DNA from: Phlebotomus papatasi
Taxonomy: Eukaryota; Arthropoda; Insecta; Diptera; Psychodidae
Length of the DNA: 64,000 nt
Direction: 5' to 3'
NCBI RefSeq assembly: GCF_024763615.1
Contig: NC_077223.1
Span: 65,162,627-65,226,626, forward strand
Both the position numbers and the translations under genes were made by a program. Within the stretch, counting starts at the first letter, position 1. Every line of letters begins with the position of its first letter. Below, one piece after another: positions 40,674 through 52,672 of this stretch. Below the pieces are notes generated by a model, which saw only the letters and a program-made list of their open reading frames with translations, was not told where the DNA came from and did not search any database.

Positions 40674-41585
40674 AATTGCATCGCACACCGTAGACTTTTT
40701 TCCTGTGTTGCTTCATTCATCTGGTGGAATCAAATTCTCGCGCTCAGCGATAGTCACACACTTGCCCACAGCGAGCGCGCGGAAAGGTCTCATATTGCAT
40801 TGCATTTTTCCACACTTGGACAGTGCAGAGGAAAAAGATTATGAAGAATATCACCTAAAATTTCATTCACTGCATAGGAAAGACTTCTGACAAATCTTCT
40901 ATCATGCCACGAGTGGCATAATGGATAAGGTATTGGACTCGCAACCGAGAGGTCCCGTGATCAATTCCCATGGACGGCAGATCTTTTCACACACAAATGT
41001 ATAGGGAGAAAAAAATTGCATGAGAAAGAGTCCATCAAAGTAATTTCCGTTAATTTAAAATATTCAAAATGTCCATCTAAAAGCGCAATATCAAAAAGTT
41101 TTAAAGTTCTAAAAAGTTCAAGATGGCCGTCTAAAGCTTACAGTTTAAAAGTCCAATATGGCGACTGAAACGATTCACATTCAAACAACAGTATCGTATT
41201 CCATAGCCAATGAAAACGCTTCTTTCAGCAGTATCGTGCTCCATAGCCAATGAAAATGCGTCCCTCAACAGTATCGTGCTCCACAGCCAATGAAATCGCT
41301 TCCCACTCAACAATATCGTACTCCACAGACAAGCCACGCCCACAAATCAGTATTGTGCTCCATATTCAGTTAAAATAGTTAACCAAAACGCAAAATAGTA
41401 GCCGGAAAGGGCGGGGAGAGAGGAGGGCGGGGAGAGGAGGGCGGGGAGAGGAGGGCGGGGAGCGGGGGAAAACCGACCTGCAGGTAGCCCACCCACCAGA
41501 GTTATCGATGTGGCGTCACAAAACAGTCTCGTGCTCCACGGAAAGCCACGCCCACAAAACAGTACTCTGCTTCACCCTTACTACT
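40674..41585 (-). repeat. Polinton right terminal inverted repeat
   Basis: Inverted copy of 26796-27707, same length (912 bp), with differences concentrated near the inner end (for example TCATCTGGTGG against TGCAGACGGAGG in inverse). The outer end is CT followed by TATATA. Confidence 0.93.
40906..40979 (+). other. tRNA-like sequence in right terminal repeat
   Basis: GCCACGAGTGGCATAATGG, then ATAAGG: an A box much like arginine tRNA (TGGCNTAATGGATAAGG). An anticodon-like loop CTCGCAA follows, then GTGATCAATTCCC in B-box position, ending GGACGGCAG. The anticodon stem and T stem do not pair properly, so it is not a working tRNA gene; it may be a tRNA-derived pol III promoter or relic. An identical copy is in the left repeat. 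Confidence 0.5.
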
Positions 41586-41591
41586 TATATA

Positions 41592-42445
41592 TATAATTTA
41601 ACTGTAATTATATTGGTATGTTAAAATATCTAGGAAACTTGTAAAGCATTTTGTGCAAATTTGTAAAAGCCTCGCTCTACCCTGTAATTAAGCCAGGATA
41701 TTCTGATTAAAGGTTATTGAGTTTATTAAATTACCCAAATCAAATTATTCAGAGTACTGAATGCTGATGGGGCAAATTAAATTCATTCTCAGGTTTTAGA
41801 ATATCTCAACATGGAATAATTTTGCTGTTGAAGAAAGCTATAGCCATGTCTAAAACTTTTAATTAGATTCCCGAAGGTAATTTTATTGTTCTAATAAAAT
41901 ATTCTATTTGATAAAATCCTTGACCATCTCATCTACTATAATTTCAACAAAAATTCATACCCACCGATCAGGCCCAAACTTTGACAATATATGGTTCGCC
42001 ACTTCCTACTAACGATTATATGAGTGGCTAAGAAACGTTCCCGGCTGCGTTATACTGGGTTTTGACCTAAGACTTAGCCATATGGATTAACTTTTCTAAT
42101 GATAATTTTGACTTAGGATTGGATAATCAGAGTACATGATCCATTAGATTCTGATGAACCGATAAAATTCCTTGTTGCTTAGGATTTTGAGACCTTCGGT
42201 AACTGGGCTAAACCTCTAGTCTGAAGACCACTTTACGAACGTGACCGGTATAAATGGCACTTGACTTTAAAACCCGTACTATTTTTTAAAACGATAGATG
42301 GCATTTTTGCTTTGTCGTAAAATACATTCAATCGAAGTTGAAAGTTAACCTCATAAATAAGTTATCCACAGTAAGTGCATGATACGTGTATCGAAAAAAG
42401 TACTTTTTCTTTGCTTTCACTCCAAAAGATCAAGAATTTCAAATG
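41592..42445. other. MCU intron, no gene
   Basis: AT-rich, with no frame or element ends recognised. Confidence 0.35.
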
Positions 42446-42447
42446 TA

Positions 42448-42659
42448 GGGGAAACTGGGGCACCACCAAACACGGGGTACCACCAAACACTAATTTTTAT
42501 TTCTAAAGTACTTGGACTATCTCGACCATTCCTTCAGTGGACAAGCATCCCTATAGTGCCTATAAATTCCTATAGCTCTTATCCTCTGAAGTCGAATAAC
42601 CGATTAAAAAATCGCAGTGTTTGGTGGTACCCCGTGTTTGGTGGTGCCCCAGTTTCCCC
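42448..42659. mobile_element. Foldback MITE, TAGGGGAAACTGGGGC family, copy 1
   Basis: Perfect inverted ends GGGGAAACTGGGGCACCACC, flanked by TA (42446-42447 and 42660-42661). The block AAACACGGGGTACCACCAAA repeats inverted. Same family as 50624-50838 in opposite orientation. Confidence 0.85.
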
Positions 42660-42661
42660 TA

Positions 42662-44367
42662 GTGGATAAATTTTTCAATTTTCATATCATATGACTCTAA
42701 TTATCTTGATTTCCTCTTAACCGATTTTTGATGGTTACTTCGGCTAAATTATAAAGGACATTTATGTCTATATTTCGCCTTGTTTGCTCAAACTGTTTCA
42801 ACTGTACGATTTTGTTACTTTAGTGTAAAAATGTTTTCTTTTTCATAATAAAAGCACGCAAGTCCTGATAAGGAAATCGTACTAAATTTGTTTGATTCCA
42901 AATTTCACGAGTATTGTTTGGAGCCTTGTAGATAAATTATTGTTTTTGTTTTCTCTAAAATTATTCTTAATGCATTTTAAAATGGACAAAAATGTGCATG
43001 TTAGTTTGGTTATTATTTCGGCCAACCAGATTCTTACAATTCCTTGCCGTTCTGGAACTCTTTTAACTCTTCTACTTCTTTCCACATAATCTCGGTCGTA
43101 AGAGGTTACAATAGTTTTGTTTTTTTTTTTTTTTTTTTGTAGAAACTCTAGAGACTGATAAAATATGGAATTTAAAGAAACAAAGGAAGTAGCCGAAATT
43201 TCAATTTGGCCGATATTTTGTACATTTCAATTTTTTTTCAAACTTAGAAAAGGTTTTAAAGAAGTCTTTGAAAGCTCAGCAATTCTCTGATAGTACAAGT
43301 ATGGCACATGGACAAGGGTGCCCTGATAAAAAAAACGAGTTTTAAAAGAAACAACATCAATTATATCGGCTAAAGATCAAGTTTTTTTACCTAATTATAG
43401 CGAACATATTAATCTACATTTCGCACACATTATAACATCTTTCTGTCAACTCATTAGAATCCTAAATATTTCAGTTTAAATGAAAAACAAACTTCAGCTC
43501 AATATCGAATTTACATGCATTCCGAGTTGGTTTACGTTGAGAATCTCACTTACAATAAGCTCGTATTGGCACATCACAAGCTTTTACTATGCTGTTTTTT
43601 TTCAAAATGTCTTAGCTGTTACGCTAAAAAGTGATTTTCGAGATTAATATATCGTTGTTAGATTATAATATTCGTTTCTTTATTTAAAGGATCTGCACTG
43701 TATAGAAACTTAAAAGTTTTGTTGTGCTCCAGATAGACTTATGGCTTAAGGTGAGCGACGGCTTAGTGGGAAACTAATGGAAATGTAGCATAATTATTAT
43801 TTTGATAATAATAACGTTAAGTCGACTCTCGACTTAAACCGTAGGTCTGTGCTGCACATTACTTTCTAAAAGAAAATTATCATTGTCATTTGTAGTATCT
43901 GGTATTTTTATTGTAAAAATTCGGAATCTGTGATTCGGTAAAAATACAAACCAAGATTTGTCTGTGTGCAGCTCATAAAATTCATCTAAAAAATCGATAT
44001 ACAAGAATTCTTAATACTCTTTAAAAAGAGAAGTACCTAACAAAGTCACATAAAGTATACCCCAATACATAAAAATGATTCTATTCCAAACGATATTGGA
44101 GTATTTATACGAAAGAAAAACGAGAGACTCTTTTATTAAGGCACTCAATTTGATGAAAATCGGAAAATCATATGGGGTCCATATTCTGAGTTTATCAATC
44201 CGGAAAAAAGGACCAAGTTAATACCCTTGATCCAGAGAGAGACACAAATTGATTGAGTCATCATCAATCCATCATTCTGTTGAGTATATCTTCTTTATGG
44301 ATGAGGAAATTCTCTTCTTCATCAGAAAAACTTATATCTTTGTATGCTATAAAAAAATAATATTTAC
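42662..44367. other. MCU intron, no gene
   Basis: A weak foldback around 43735-43855 (GACTTATGGCTTAAGG against inverted CGACTTAAACCGTAGGTC) resembles another at about 45683-45805. No coding region was seen. Confidence 0.35.
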
Positions 44368-44473
44368 CTGCGCTACAAGTACTCGAACATCACCTATCTT
44401 TGTGAGTTCTTCCGTTGTGATTTTATCTCTTATCGGTGGCATCACGTGATATTGCTTGTCGTTAATGTGGAGC
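44368..44473 (-). CDS. MCU: Mitochondrial calcium uniporter, N-terminal-domain exon (first one visible)
   Basis: A 106 bp exon, acceptor TTTTTAG and donor GTAAAT, encoding LHINDKQYHVMPPIRDKITT and GDVRVLVAQ. It matches the end of the MCU N-terminal domain (human VINDLTYHVRPPKRD and LNDVKTLVQQ, from memory). The first base completes a codon begun in the previous exon (phase 2), so at least one more exon lies upstream. I looked on the minus strand to the window end for the conserved CQFTLKPI region and did not find it; it may be beyond 64000 or too split to see. The downstream intron is 22,981 bp. Confidence 0.9.
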
Positions 44474-46368
44474 CTAAAAAGAAGAAATCATTAGGATAGA
44501 ATAAACATTCCCAGACTAAGATTTTCTCATATTAAAGAATGAATACTCAATCAAAGAAGATTCTTTTTTAATCCAATTACAGACAATTTATGCAAATGAA
44601 ATTCAAAGTAAAGATAATCAGTGAAGTTGAAAATGTGATATCACCGTTGATATGCTTTTCTGTGATATACAACTCATTATAGTGCTATTTCAACTGTTAC
44701 ATAGAACTTTCCCTAGGGCATTGCAGTGTTTTATTGAACAAACTCTATACAAGAAGCTCTTAAATCATCAGACTGAATAACTGTAGTCAATCCCTCTTTT
44801 CTTCGCACAGACTTCTCCCTACCTCAAATTGAATTTCAAATTTATTATTTGAGAAAATTCCTAGCAAAACTGATTCCACTGCGAAACGTTCTATTCACCT
44901 CAACGAAGGAAACACAATAAAATCCACGATGACATATAAAAGGAAGATACACAAATTGGGTTCCTTATCCGCCCAAGTATCTGTCTTAAAGAAAAGAAAA
45001 AAAGACGACTCTAGGCCCTAAAATACCTCATCCTTAAAATTTTTACATCAACTTCTTACGCATTTAGTGAGTTTTACAGCATCAAGCATCACTCATTTTA
45101 TCCAACTCCAGCTGACACCCAAATGTCACAGAGCCAAAAGTGATAAAATACATCCACAGGAAAGCTCTTAAATTCCCAGTCAAGTTCAACCCTCATGCGC
45201 TATACAGACTTTTATTTATGATTCCCCAATTGGTGCAAAACAGAAACCATTTCGGACAGAGTTGAAAAAGGTGAACTAAAAATAGTTAAAGATATTGATA
45301 GAGTAAGTGGAGTTGTAAGGTAAAGGTATTAAGCAGATCGAAATAGATTTTCAAAAAAAAAGAGATAGTAAAGCGTCCTGGCTTCGCCAAAAGCTCGAAC
45401 TTACCAGATAGAGCTCATCGTGAATTAACTTTTCATACGGTTTTTTTTCCCTAAAATTTTACTTCCGTTTTACTTTCCAAAATTAAGTAAATCGGTTGAG
45501 AAATAGGCCTTCAAAAGTAGTTCAACTTTGACATTCGAAAATTAGACTTCGAAATTTTTTTCGGTCATGGGTGACTATGGACGAAATGTTTCCATAGACT
45601 ACCTGCAAAACATGACCAAAAATAAAAGAATAGGTTTTTAGTTGTTTCCGAGAAAAACCCAAAAACGTAGCTTTAGGGCCTTGACAGACCTGAGGATTAG
45701 CCAAGAGACGGCTTAGCGTAATTATATTAGAAATAATGGTTAAAATACATTTCCATAATTTTCCATTAAAAGTGGTCTCTCGGCTTAAGTCGTAAGTGTG
45801 TCTAGGGCGGGGTGAGAGAATAAAGGCAAAAATGTCTTTAGATAATACATAATTTATTTAGGGAGGGGGGGGCACTTAAAATTGAAAGTTGATACCTCTT
45901 TCTGTTTCAGCCCCAGAATGGTAACAAAATCTCTTTGAATTCGAGCTATTAAGATCATTATTTATTTTACTTTCCTAATGAAAAACTCAGTTTTGCCTAT
46001 TTTTTGTACTAAGCTAACCTCTATCTAACAATAACAAATCTATATTCAGTAAAAACATTTTTTATACTTTCCAAATTTAGTGAAATCAATACTTCTACTT
46101 AACATAGCACGAGCTAAAAAAAAAACAAGTAGAAAACTTGTAAAAACCTGAAAAGTAATTGAATCCGAATCATTTGTATTACAGATCGAATGTTGTTGTG
46201 TAATCTTATCTATTAATCTGACCTAGATTTTAAACTCAAGTTAAGAAATATTTGACTTAACGTCGCTCGACCCATCTAAACCAGAATCTACTATATCTAA
46301 ACATATTCAAAATATTTTTAAAATTATCATAAATTTTTCTTCAAATTTCAACAATTTCAAATTTTATA
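44474..46368. other. MCU intron, no gene
   Basis: Contains a partial copy (~45380-45540) of the dispersed repeat found at 50232 and 51445, including TCGGTTGAGAAATAGG, and a weak foldback at about 45683-45805. Nothing coding. Confidence 0.4.
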
Positions 46369-46370
46369 TA

Positions 46371-46726
46371 GGGTAAGGGCTCATTATTTTGGACAGGGTG
46401 CTCATAAGCATCGATGTTCAAAGTTTTAAGTGCGATATTTTCAATACTAATTGACTTTTTTTGTTACCCTCATTTCTGAAGGATTGTTTAGAAACTTGGC
46501 AAGGGTTTATTGTCTTTGTTTTTACTAAAATTAGTCTTAATACGTTTAAAAATGAATGGATATGTAGCGGTGAATTTGACTCGAATTTTGGACAACTTGG
46601 TTATTAATTTGGACAACTTGGCTGTAAATTTGGACAGACAATCCGCCTCAAAAGGATGCCCATTATTCTTCATTTCCTGAACCAATCTTACCATGTCAAA
46701 CTGGTCAAAATTATGAGCTCTTACCC
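46371..46726. mobile_element. Foldback MITE, TAGGGTAAG type
   Basis: Ends GGGTAAGGGCTCATTAT and inverted GGGTAAGAGCTCATAA, with TA on both sides (46369-46370 and 46727-46728). The interior has three TTTGGACAACTTGG-like units. The terminus is related to the 22925 element. Confidence 0.65.
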
Positions 46727-46728
46727 TA

Positions 46729-47649
46729 CGGCCAGAACGAAGAACATCATTCATTATCATTACAGGTCTAAAACTATAAAATCGGTCTCCGAATCTTTTG
46801 CAAAAAATATTTCGAAAGCTGGACAATGTATTTGGATGAAATTTCACGTTAAAATAATGTTTTAAGAGAACCTAACCTCCCCCCACCCATAGTTGACCTA
46901 TGATTCACTAACATCACCTCCTTTATCCTTACTTCTCTATTCCTATGAAAACCATGTTGTTTGTTATTGCTCAAAAACATACCGTGCGATTCTTTTTAAT
47001 ATTGGATATATTTTAGAGATTACCAAGAAGGACATTTTGTCCATATACGCAAATACCGTTGGATAATTTTTAATAACGGTTTTCAAAGTCAAAAATTAAA
47101 AAGGCTCTACAGAGCGTTTTTAAGAAAATAAATAAGTAAGGCAATAATTGGGTTCCCTGGCTGTGTCTTGCAGTATATGATAAGTTTGAATCAGTTTCCA
47201 GACCACCCCAAAACTCGTGTCTCCCGGATAAGAAGGCCTGTGACCTCATACTTGCAGTCTGTTTCTTTGTACTCTGCTTGTAAAAAAAAACAGACATGAG
47301 GTTTTCCAAACCCACTATGACAACAACGAAACTTCAGAACTGCTACACAGAATGTAAGAAACCCATGCTAGATATTGCAAAGAGGAAGTGACTTTGGTTT
47401 GGAGTAAGCCCAGGACAAACAAGGCAGTTTAAACAAATTCAGAACCTTGCCTTAAGTCTTAGGGTCGAGTCCGCACTCCTTTTTGAAGTGGCGGAGGATC
47501 GACAGGTGTAGGCTGCTAATCTAGATGTCCTAACCCCGATAAGGATAGTTGAAAGTGAATGAATGAATTAATCAGTTTTCATTTGGTTATGAATCTGTAA
47601 TAAACCGGCCATTGGTAACTACTACTACTTAACATCCGAAATTCAATTG
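46729..47649. other. Intron or upstream DNA with a possible retroelement 3' end
   Basis: 47461-47580 ends in GATAGTTGAAAGTGAATGAATGAATT, a (GAAT)n tail like those of non-LTR retroelements. A similar tail lies at ~58800-58825. No reverse transcriptase domain was seen. Confidence 0.35.
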
Positions 47650-47651
47650 TA

Positions 47652-48105
47652 CACTCAGTCTCGGCATTATGCATTTAGGGATTATGCACCTGACGGAATT
47701 ATGCACGTACAATTATGCAAGTTTTCCTACCATTGGGAGTCAATTTATAAAAACATTTTTGAAATACGCCTGTATGTATATTATATTTTGATGCGAGAAA
47801 TTTGAAAACACTATGCTTATTTTTCTGAATAAAACTTTACTTTCTTTTATTAATGCATTTTTTGAATATTTTATCAATTTAGCAAAAAAAAAAAAAACTC
47901 TGGTCAAAAAGTACTGTTTGTTAATGTATTTTTTTTAAACAGTTGAAGCTTTTTGTTTCTACTACTTTTACTCCGCGCGAAATTCGTTCTACGGCCGATT
48001 TATTTAAAAGAAATCTCCGGCGGATATGAAAATTTTCTCGATGCGTAATACCATTTCGTGCGTTTTTCTCGGTCCAGAGAATGTGCATAATCCCGGGACT
48101 GAGTG
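47652..48105. mobile_element. Foldback MITE with CACTCAGTC ends
   Basis: TA at 47650-47651 and 48106-48107 outside ends CACTCAGTCTCGGCATTATGC and inverted CACTCAGTCCCGGGATTATGC. 454 bp, non-coding. Confidence 0.75.
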
Positions 48106-48107
48106 TA

Positions 48108-50231
48108 TCTATTCTAGTTTATTCGGGCGACTTTGTGACAACTTAATAGATCAGTTCAAATCGGTTGTGAAGCGGTAAATGATACTAAAATACTATTGAA
48201 ACTTTAGCATCAAAGTCACGAGGTTAAGCATTTCGCAAAGCATGGGACGCTTTGCCACCCCTTTTCTAAAGTCAGAATCCATAAATCAAGAAAAATTGAC
48301 AAATATTTATAAACTAATTAATCATCTTCTATCTATGAACATGTCAATTCTGGTGCCAGAACCCCTGAAAAACATTATACATTTTCGTGTTCAAATATTT
48401 TCAACTGGATTCTTCCTACTTTGGCAAATGTCTTGGAAGATTTCCGCGGTTGAAAAGGAAAGAAAGGAAGAAAAACGAACTTCAAGCTTTTACGAAAATC
48501 ACATATAGTGCATATAGTGATGCGGTAGCTAAGGGAGATTGAAAAAAGTAGGTATATTTTGGAGTCTTCGTATCTCACTAAGAACTTATTGCGCTTTTCA
48601 GAACCATCGAATAAATGAATCATTATATAAAATTTATTCTTCGCTCTCTTTCCTCTCCCAATCCATCCGAAGAGATTTTGCTTTCTATACTTTGAATAGC
48701 AAATGATCTACCCAGTGAAACGTGGAACTGAAAATATTCCAAAAAGCTGCGGAGCAAAATGTAGATTTAATGATGGTTCGTTGTGTTAATCCTACATTTT
48801 AAAAGCTCATTTTGAAGTGAGAAAGGGATGTTGTTATATATCACTTTTTTTCTGTGATGATAAAAGCCTGGTTAAATGTGTGGAAAACTTCTGTTCAGAT
48901 TATGAGGCAGCGTATATTATTGTCATTAAATGTGAATAAAAACATGCACATTATAGTCCATAAATAATATACATAACAATTGATCGATTGTAATGAAATT
49001 AATGTCAAATACACAAACATTTGAACGTCATTGTGTATTATAAAATAAAGAATTAAAAAAGGATAATTCTCCACACCATTTAATACAATAATTTTAACAT
49101 ATGAAGATGGAAATTATTATGAGATAACCCCATGAAAATACTCTCTTTTATTTATAAATACATAAACTGCTGCAAATGGTTGTATTGTTTTTCCATACAA
49201 TACCACATAACACTTTGTGGTGAAAACTGTATATGGAAAATTCTCTAGCTTTTGCAGAAACAACAAAGTTTTGTGGAATCTTAAAACCGTCAAAGAAAAC
49301 GTTATGTGAAAGCTTCTGGTGAAATGTAATTTACCGCGCACATCACGAATAAGACAAAATGTAGAGTGACTTGATGTATAAATGCCCCCTCATTCTGAAG
49401 GAAAACTTCATACAACACACGGAATAAATCTGAAAAGTCTTACTTGAAGAAAACTAAAACATATATTTCAACATAATATTTTCCCAAATATACAGTATAC
49501 CAAAGGAGAAAACCATCCTTCGCACTTATTTAAACTTCTGCTAACAAACAGATTTCTTCTCTCACTCAAGAGCTCTTTCTTCTGGAAACTGGCATTGTGG
49601 GAGAAATGCGTGGAAATGTCGTCTTGAATCACAAATAAATGTGTTGATAACATTTTCACCGTATATGCGTAGTAATATCACATTGAATATTCTTGAGAGA
49701 TTCTTCTCGGTAAATAATCCAGTTGAAAATTGAACGATTTTTTTTTTGGTTGGAAAATCGTTTCTAAAAGCACTTTAAACTCAATCACCCAAGTTCTCAA
49801 TCACGTCATGCAATCCAGAAATTTTCCTTGTTGAAATTTTCATACAAATATAAACTTGAAATAGATCCATGAACCTTAAGGGCTTGCTTACATTAAAAAA
49901 AGAGACGCATGGAAAAATGTTCAGGAATTTTGCAGAGAGCTTTCACTCGTGATTTCAGTATCGTATTATTCCTCTAGCACTGGATTAATAAAGCTGTTTA
50001 GTGTATTATCTTATGGGAAGGATGTACCAATGCTTTTAAGTTTGTCCATTTTGCAAAGTATTTTTTCTGTGCCCTTTTTTTGTGTTCACCGATTTAAACC
50101 CGATATGAACCGTTTCACAGATCACTTTAAAATTATCTAAAACCGATCCTTTCAGACTCCGACTTAAATGTTAAGTCTCTAGTCTGAAGGCTAAATAAAA
50201 CAAAGTATTACAGTGTAAGGAAAAACATTCT
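48108..50231. other. No gene recognised
   Basis: AT-rich DNA. Frames on both strands up to ~90 residues show no domain or conservation pattern I recognise. Confidence 0.35.
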
Positions 50232-50600
50232 AGGCACTGCGAAGTGCTCGTCGAACTCATAACTTAGATGCTATACCTCAATATGACTTATGGATTATTT
50301 ATCTTTTATCGGTTCTCATTGGAACCGATTCATAAATCACTCAAAAGACCCCACAAAACAGTTTTAAGAATAATAAAATTGATTTTCAGACCAAAATTAC
50401 TTACCGGTTTATAACTCGTTCATTACCGGTTCGCAACTGATTTTAATCAATTTTCTAAATCACTCAAAATGTAGTTACGTAGTTAAATTTCGGCTAAAAA
50501 AATTAGTAAAAGATTATGAACCGGTCCGTAATGGATCAATCTAATCGGTTGAGAAATAGGCTCTCAGAAGCTCTGTTAATAATTTGACTTTAAAATATAC
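50232..50600 (+). repeat. Copy of the unclassified dispersed repeat
   Basis: Same block order as 14893-15215 and 51445-51772: ACTTAGATGCTATACCTC, then AACCGATTCATAAATCACTC, AATAAAATTGATTTTCAGAC and ATCGGTTGAGAAATAGGC. The ends are not defined. Confidence 0.55.
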
Positions 50601-50623
50601 TTATTAGAAGTACCTCAAATGTA

Positions 50624-50838
50624 GGGGAAACTGGGGCACCACCAAACACGGGGTAGCACCAAACACTGAGATTTTTAAATCAGATATTCGACTTCAGAGG
50701 ACAAGACTTATAGAAATTTATAGGCGCTACATATAGGTATGCTGTTCACTGAAGAAATGATAGGGATAGTCCAAGTAGTTTAGAAATAAAAATTAGTGTT
50801 TGGTGCTACCCCGTGTTTGGTGGTGCCCCAATTTCCCC
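50624..50838. mobile_element. Foldback MITE, TAGGGGAAACTGGGGC family, copy 2
   Basis: Ends GGGGAAACTGGGGCACCACC and inverted GGGGAAATTGGGGCACC, flanked by TA (50622-50623 and 50839-50840). The inner part matches 42448-42659 in inverse. Confidence 0.85.
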
Positions 50839-51444
50839 TACATAATAATATCTTTGCAGACAAAAACTTTGGGCAAAAGACAAGGTTAGGTGACTTTGGA
50901 AAGCCTCAAGAAACCACATATTGGGGTATTTTTCGGTGATTTATATGTATAACAGTCTCGAGATTGACACCTTTCCTGTACACCCGGAGGCTAATATTGA
51001 AACAAAGGATATCGCTAGAGTCAATCATCAGACAGTTCCATTCAACGGCACTGCCCCATTTGCCAGGAAATTCCTCGGTAAAATAACTTTCAATGCTTTG
51101 AATTGACGAGAGTTCTCACTGGGGGTGCTAAACTATTATATAACTTGTCATCTTCACAAAGGCATGATTTTATTGAAAAAAAACCAATCAACAAGGAACA
51201 AGGCACCGGAATCCTTTTGTCACAGAAAAGCCCTAAGCATTCAACATCCTGATTTAAATTGTTAAATTCTCTTTTTTTTTCAATTTGTCCCAAATCGTTC
51301 TAAGAAATATTGCTGGTTCACTTATGTATTTTCCTTTTATTTAAGAACTTTTCAAGTTACATTATTAAAAAATTTACACTAAACAGTAAAATTCCAGAAG
51401 GATCGGAGAGCATATTCATATTATATTTTTGAAAAAAAAGGGTG

Positions 51445-51772
51445 TTTAAAGCACCCCAGGCTTTGCAAAATGCATGAACTTGTGGCTTAGATTCTATACC
51501 TCTAATTTTTGCATCATTTACAGCATACTGATACACAACGAATTTGATCCCATTTATAAATCATTCAAAAAAATCATTCAAAATATCTTAGGATTGATAA
51601 AATAGATTTGCGGACAAAAATTACTTATATCGATTTATAATTGACTGCATTCTGTTCAGATTTGTCGTAAATATCAAGACCTTTCGAACGAACCCAAACA
51701 TGATCCTATTCGGTTGAGAAATACGCCCTCTAAGGCCCTTTAAACATTTGACTTTGAAAAACCGTTATTAGG
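51445..51772 (+). repeat. Copy of the unclassified dispersed repeat
   Basis: Blocks GGCTTAGATTCTATACCTC, CATTTATAAATCATTCAAA, AAAATTACTTATATCGATTT, TCAAGACCTTTCGAACGA and CGGTTGAGAAATACGCCC occur in the same order as in the other copies. Confidence 0.55.
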
Positions 51773-51777
51773 AATAA

Positions 51778-52197
51778 GGGCAGAATCACATTGACAGTCA
51801 AATGCTCACTGTAACCGTCAAAGCTTCACCGTTTTTCCTTCATTTATGCATTTTCATTGCAATTATTACACAAATTCTGTGGCACTGGGTGAAAATGAAA
51901 ATGAAAATAATATAAGAAAATTGAAGAGATAAAACGAAAATGCGATAAACGGCGAGCAAAAAAAACTGTACGATTAATCACTCGTACGGTTTTCTTTTTG
52001 CTCACTGTTTGTCGCATTTTTGTTTTATTTCTTCAATTTTCTTGTATTATTTCAACCTAGTGTCACAGAGTAGAATATAAAGTAATACGGTAATTAAGAA
52101 TTTGCGTAAAAATTGCAATGAAAATGCGTAAATGAACCAAATACGGTGAGGCTTTGACGGTAACGGTGAGCATTTGACTGCCAATGTGATTCTTCCC
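51778..52197. mobile_element. Harbinger-type MITE with TAA target duplication
   Basis: TAA at 51775-51777 and 52198-52200. Ends GGGCAGAATCACATTG and inverted GGGAAGAATCACATTGG, with pairing arms of ~200 bp (CAGTCAAATGCTCAC, CTTTGACGG, TGCATTTTCATTGCAAT). The 3 bp TWA duplication fits PIF/Harbinger, but the ends differ from the autonomous element at 10938, so another transposase is expected. Confidence 0.7.
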
Positions 52198-52672
52198 TAA
52201 GGAATGATTTAACGGTATTTTCATATATGGATAAAATGTCCAAATATTTGACCAATTAAGCGTTAATTTAAGCCTGAATTAACCCCTATCTATTATTATA
52301 CTTTACTTTAAGAAACTCCCATGAAATAATATGGCCCTTAGAAAATATACGTGAATTACACTATGCGCTCGTAGCGGTTAGCATTGGATCTTCGAAAATT
52401 ATGCGTTTGACAGTTTCATTCATTCGCCATTGATGTAACGTGGCAAAACACAGTCCTTAACCCATTCAGTCAATGCAATGTACCAGAAATACTTGAGATA
52501 GAATGTTCGTATTTTGGGATTAGTTTCCTACAGAATAATAGATGAATTTTTTGAAAAGAATTTTTTTTTACCTATTATGGGATCGCAGGGAGCCCCTGTC
52601 AAACACACGTCTTAACGGTCACTGAATTCAAATTCTGTGCATTAATTCATTGCAAATTCTATTGCTCTAGAT

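Larger units (their letters stand above)
26796..41585. mobile_element. Polinton/Maverick (adintovirus-like) element, complete
   Basis: A 14,790 bp element with 912 bp terminal inverted repeats beginning AG, flanked by the 6 bp duplication TATATA (26790-26795 and 41586-41591); both are Polinton hallmarks. It carries the full core set: protein-primed family B DNA polymerase, retroviral-type integrase, A32/FtsK-like packaging ATPase, adenain-like cysteine protease, double jelly-roll major capsid protein and a likely minor capsid protein, plus five small genes. POLB is on plus; all others are on minus. No stop or frameshift was found in any of them. The gene set predicts self-synthesising transposition and the ability to make virions. 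It lies in the 23 kb MCU intron. Confidence 0.96.

Noticed and set aside
40906..40979. Functional tRNA gene
   Set aside because: The boxes are good but the anticodon and T stems do not pair; annotated only as tRNA-like.
48242..48508. 88-residue frame on plus
   Set aside because: No domain, no splice partner, and composition like the surrounding AT-rich DNA.
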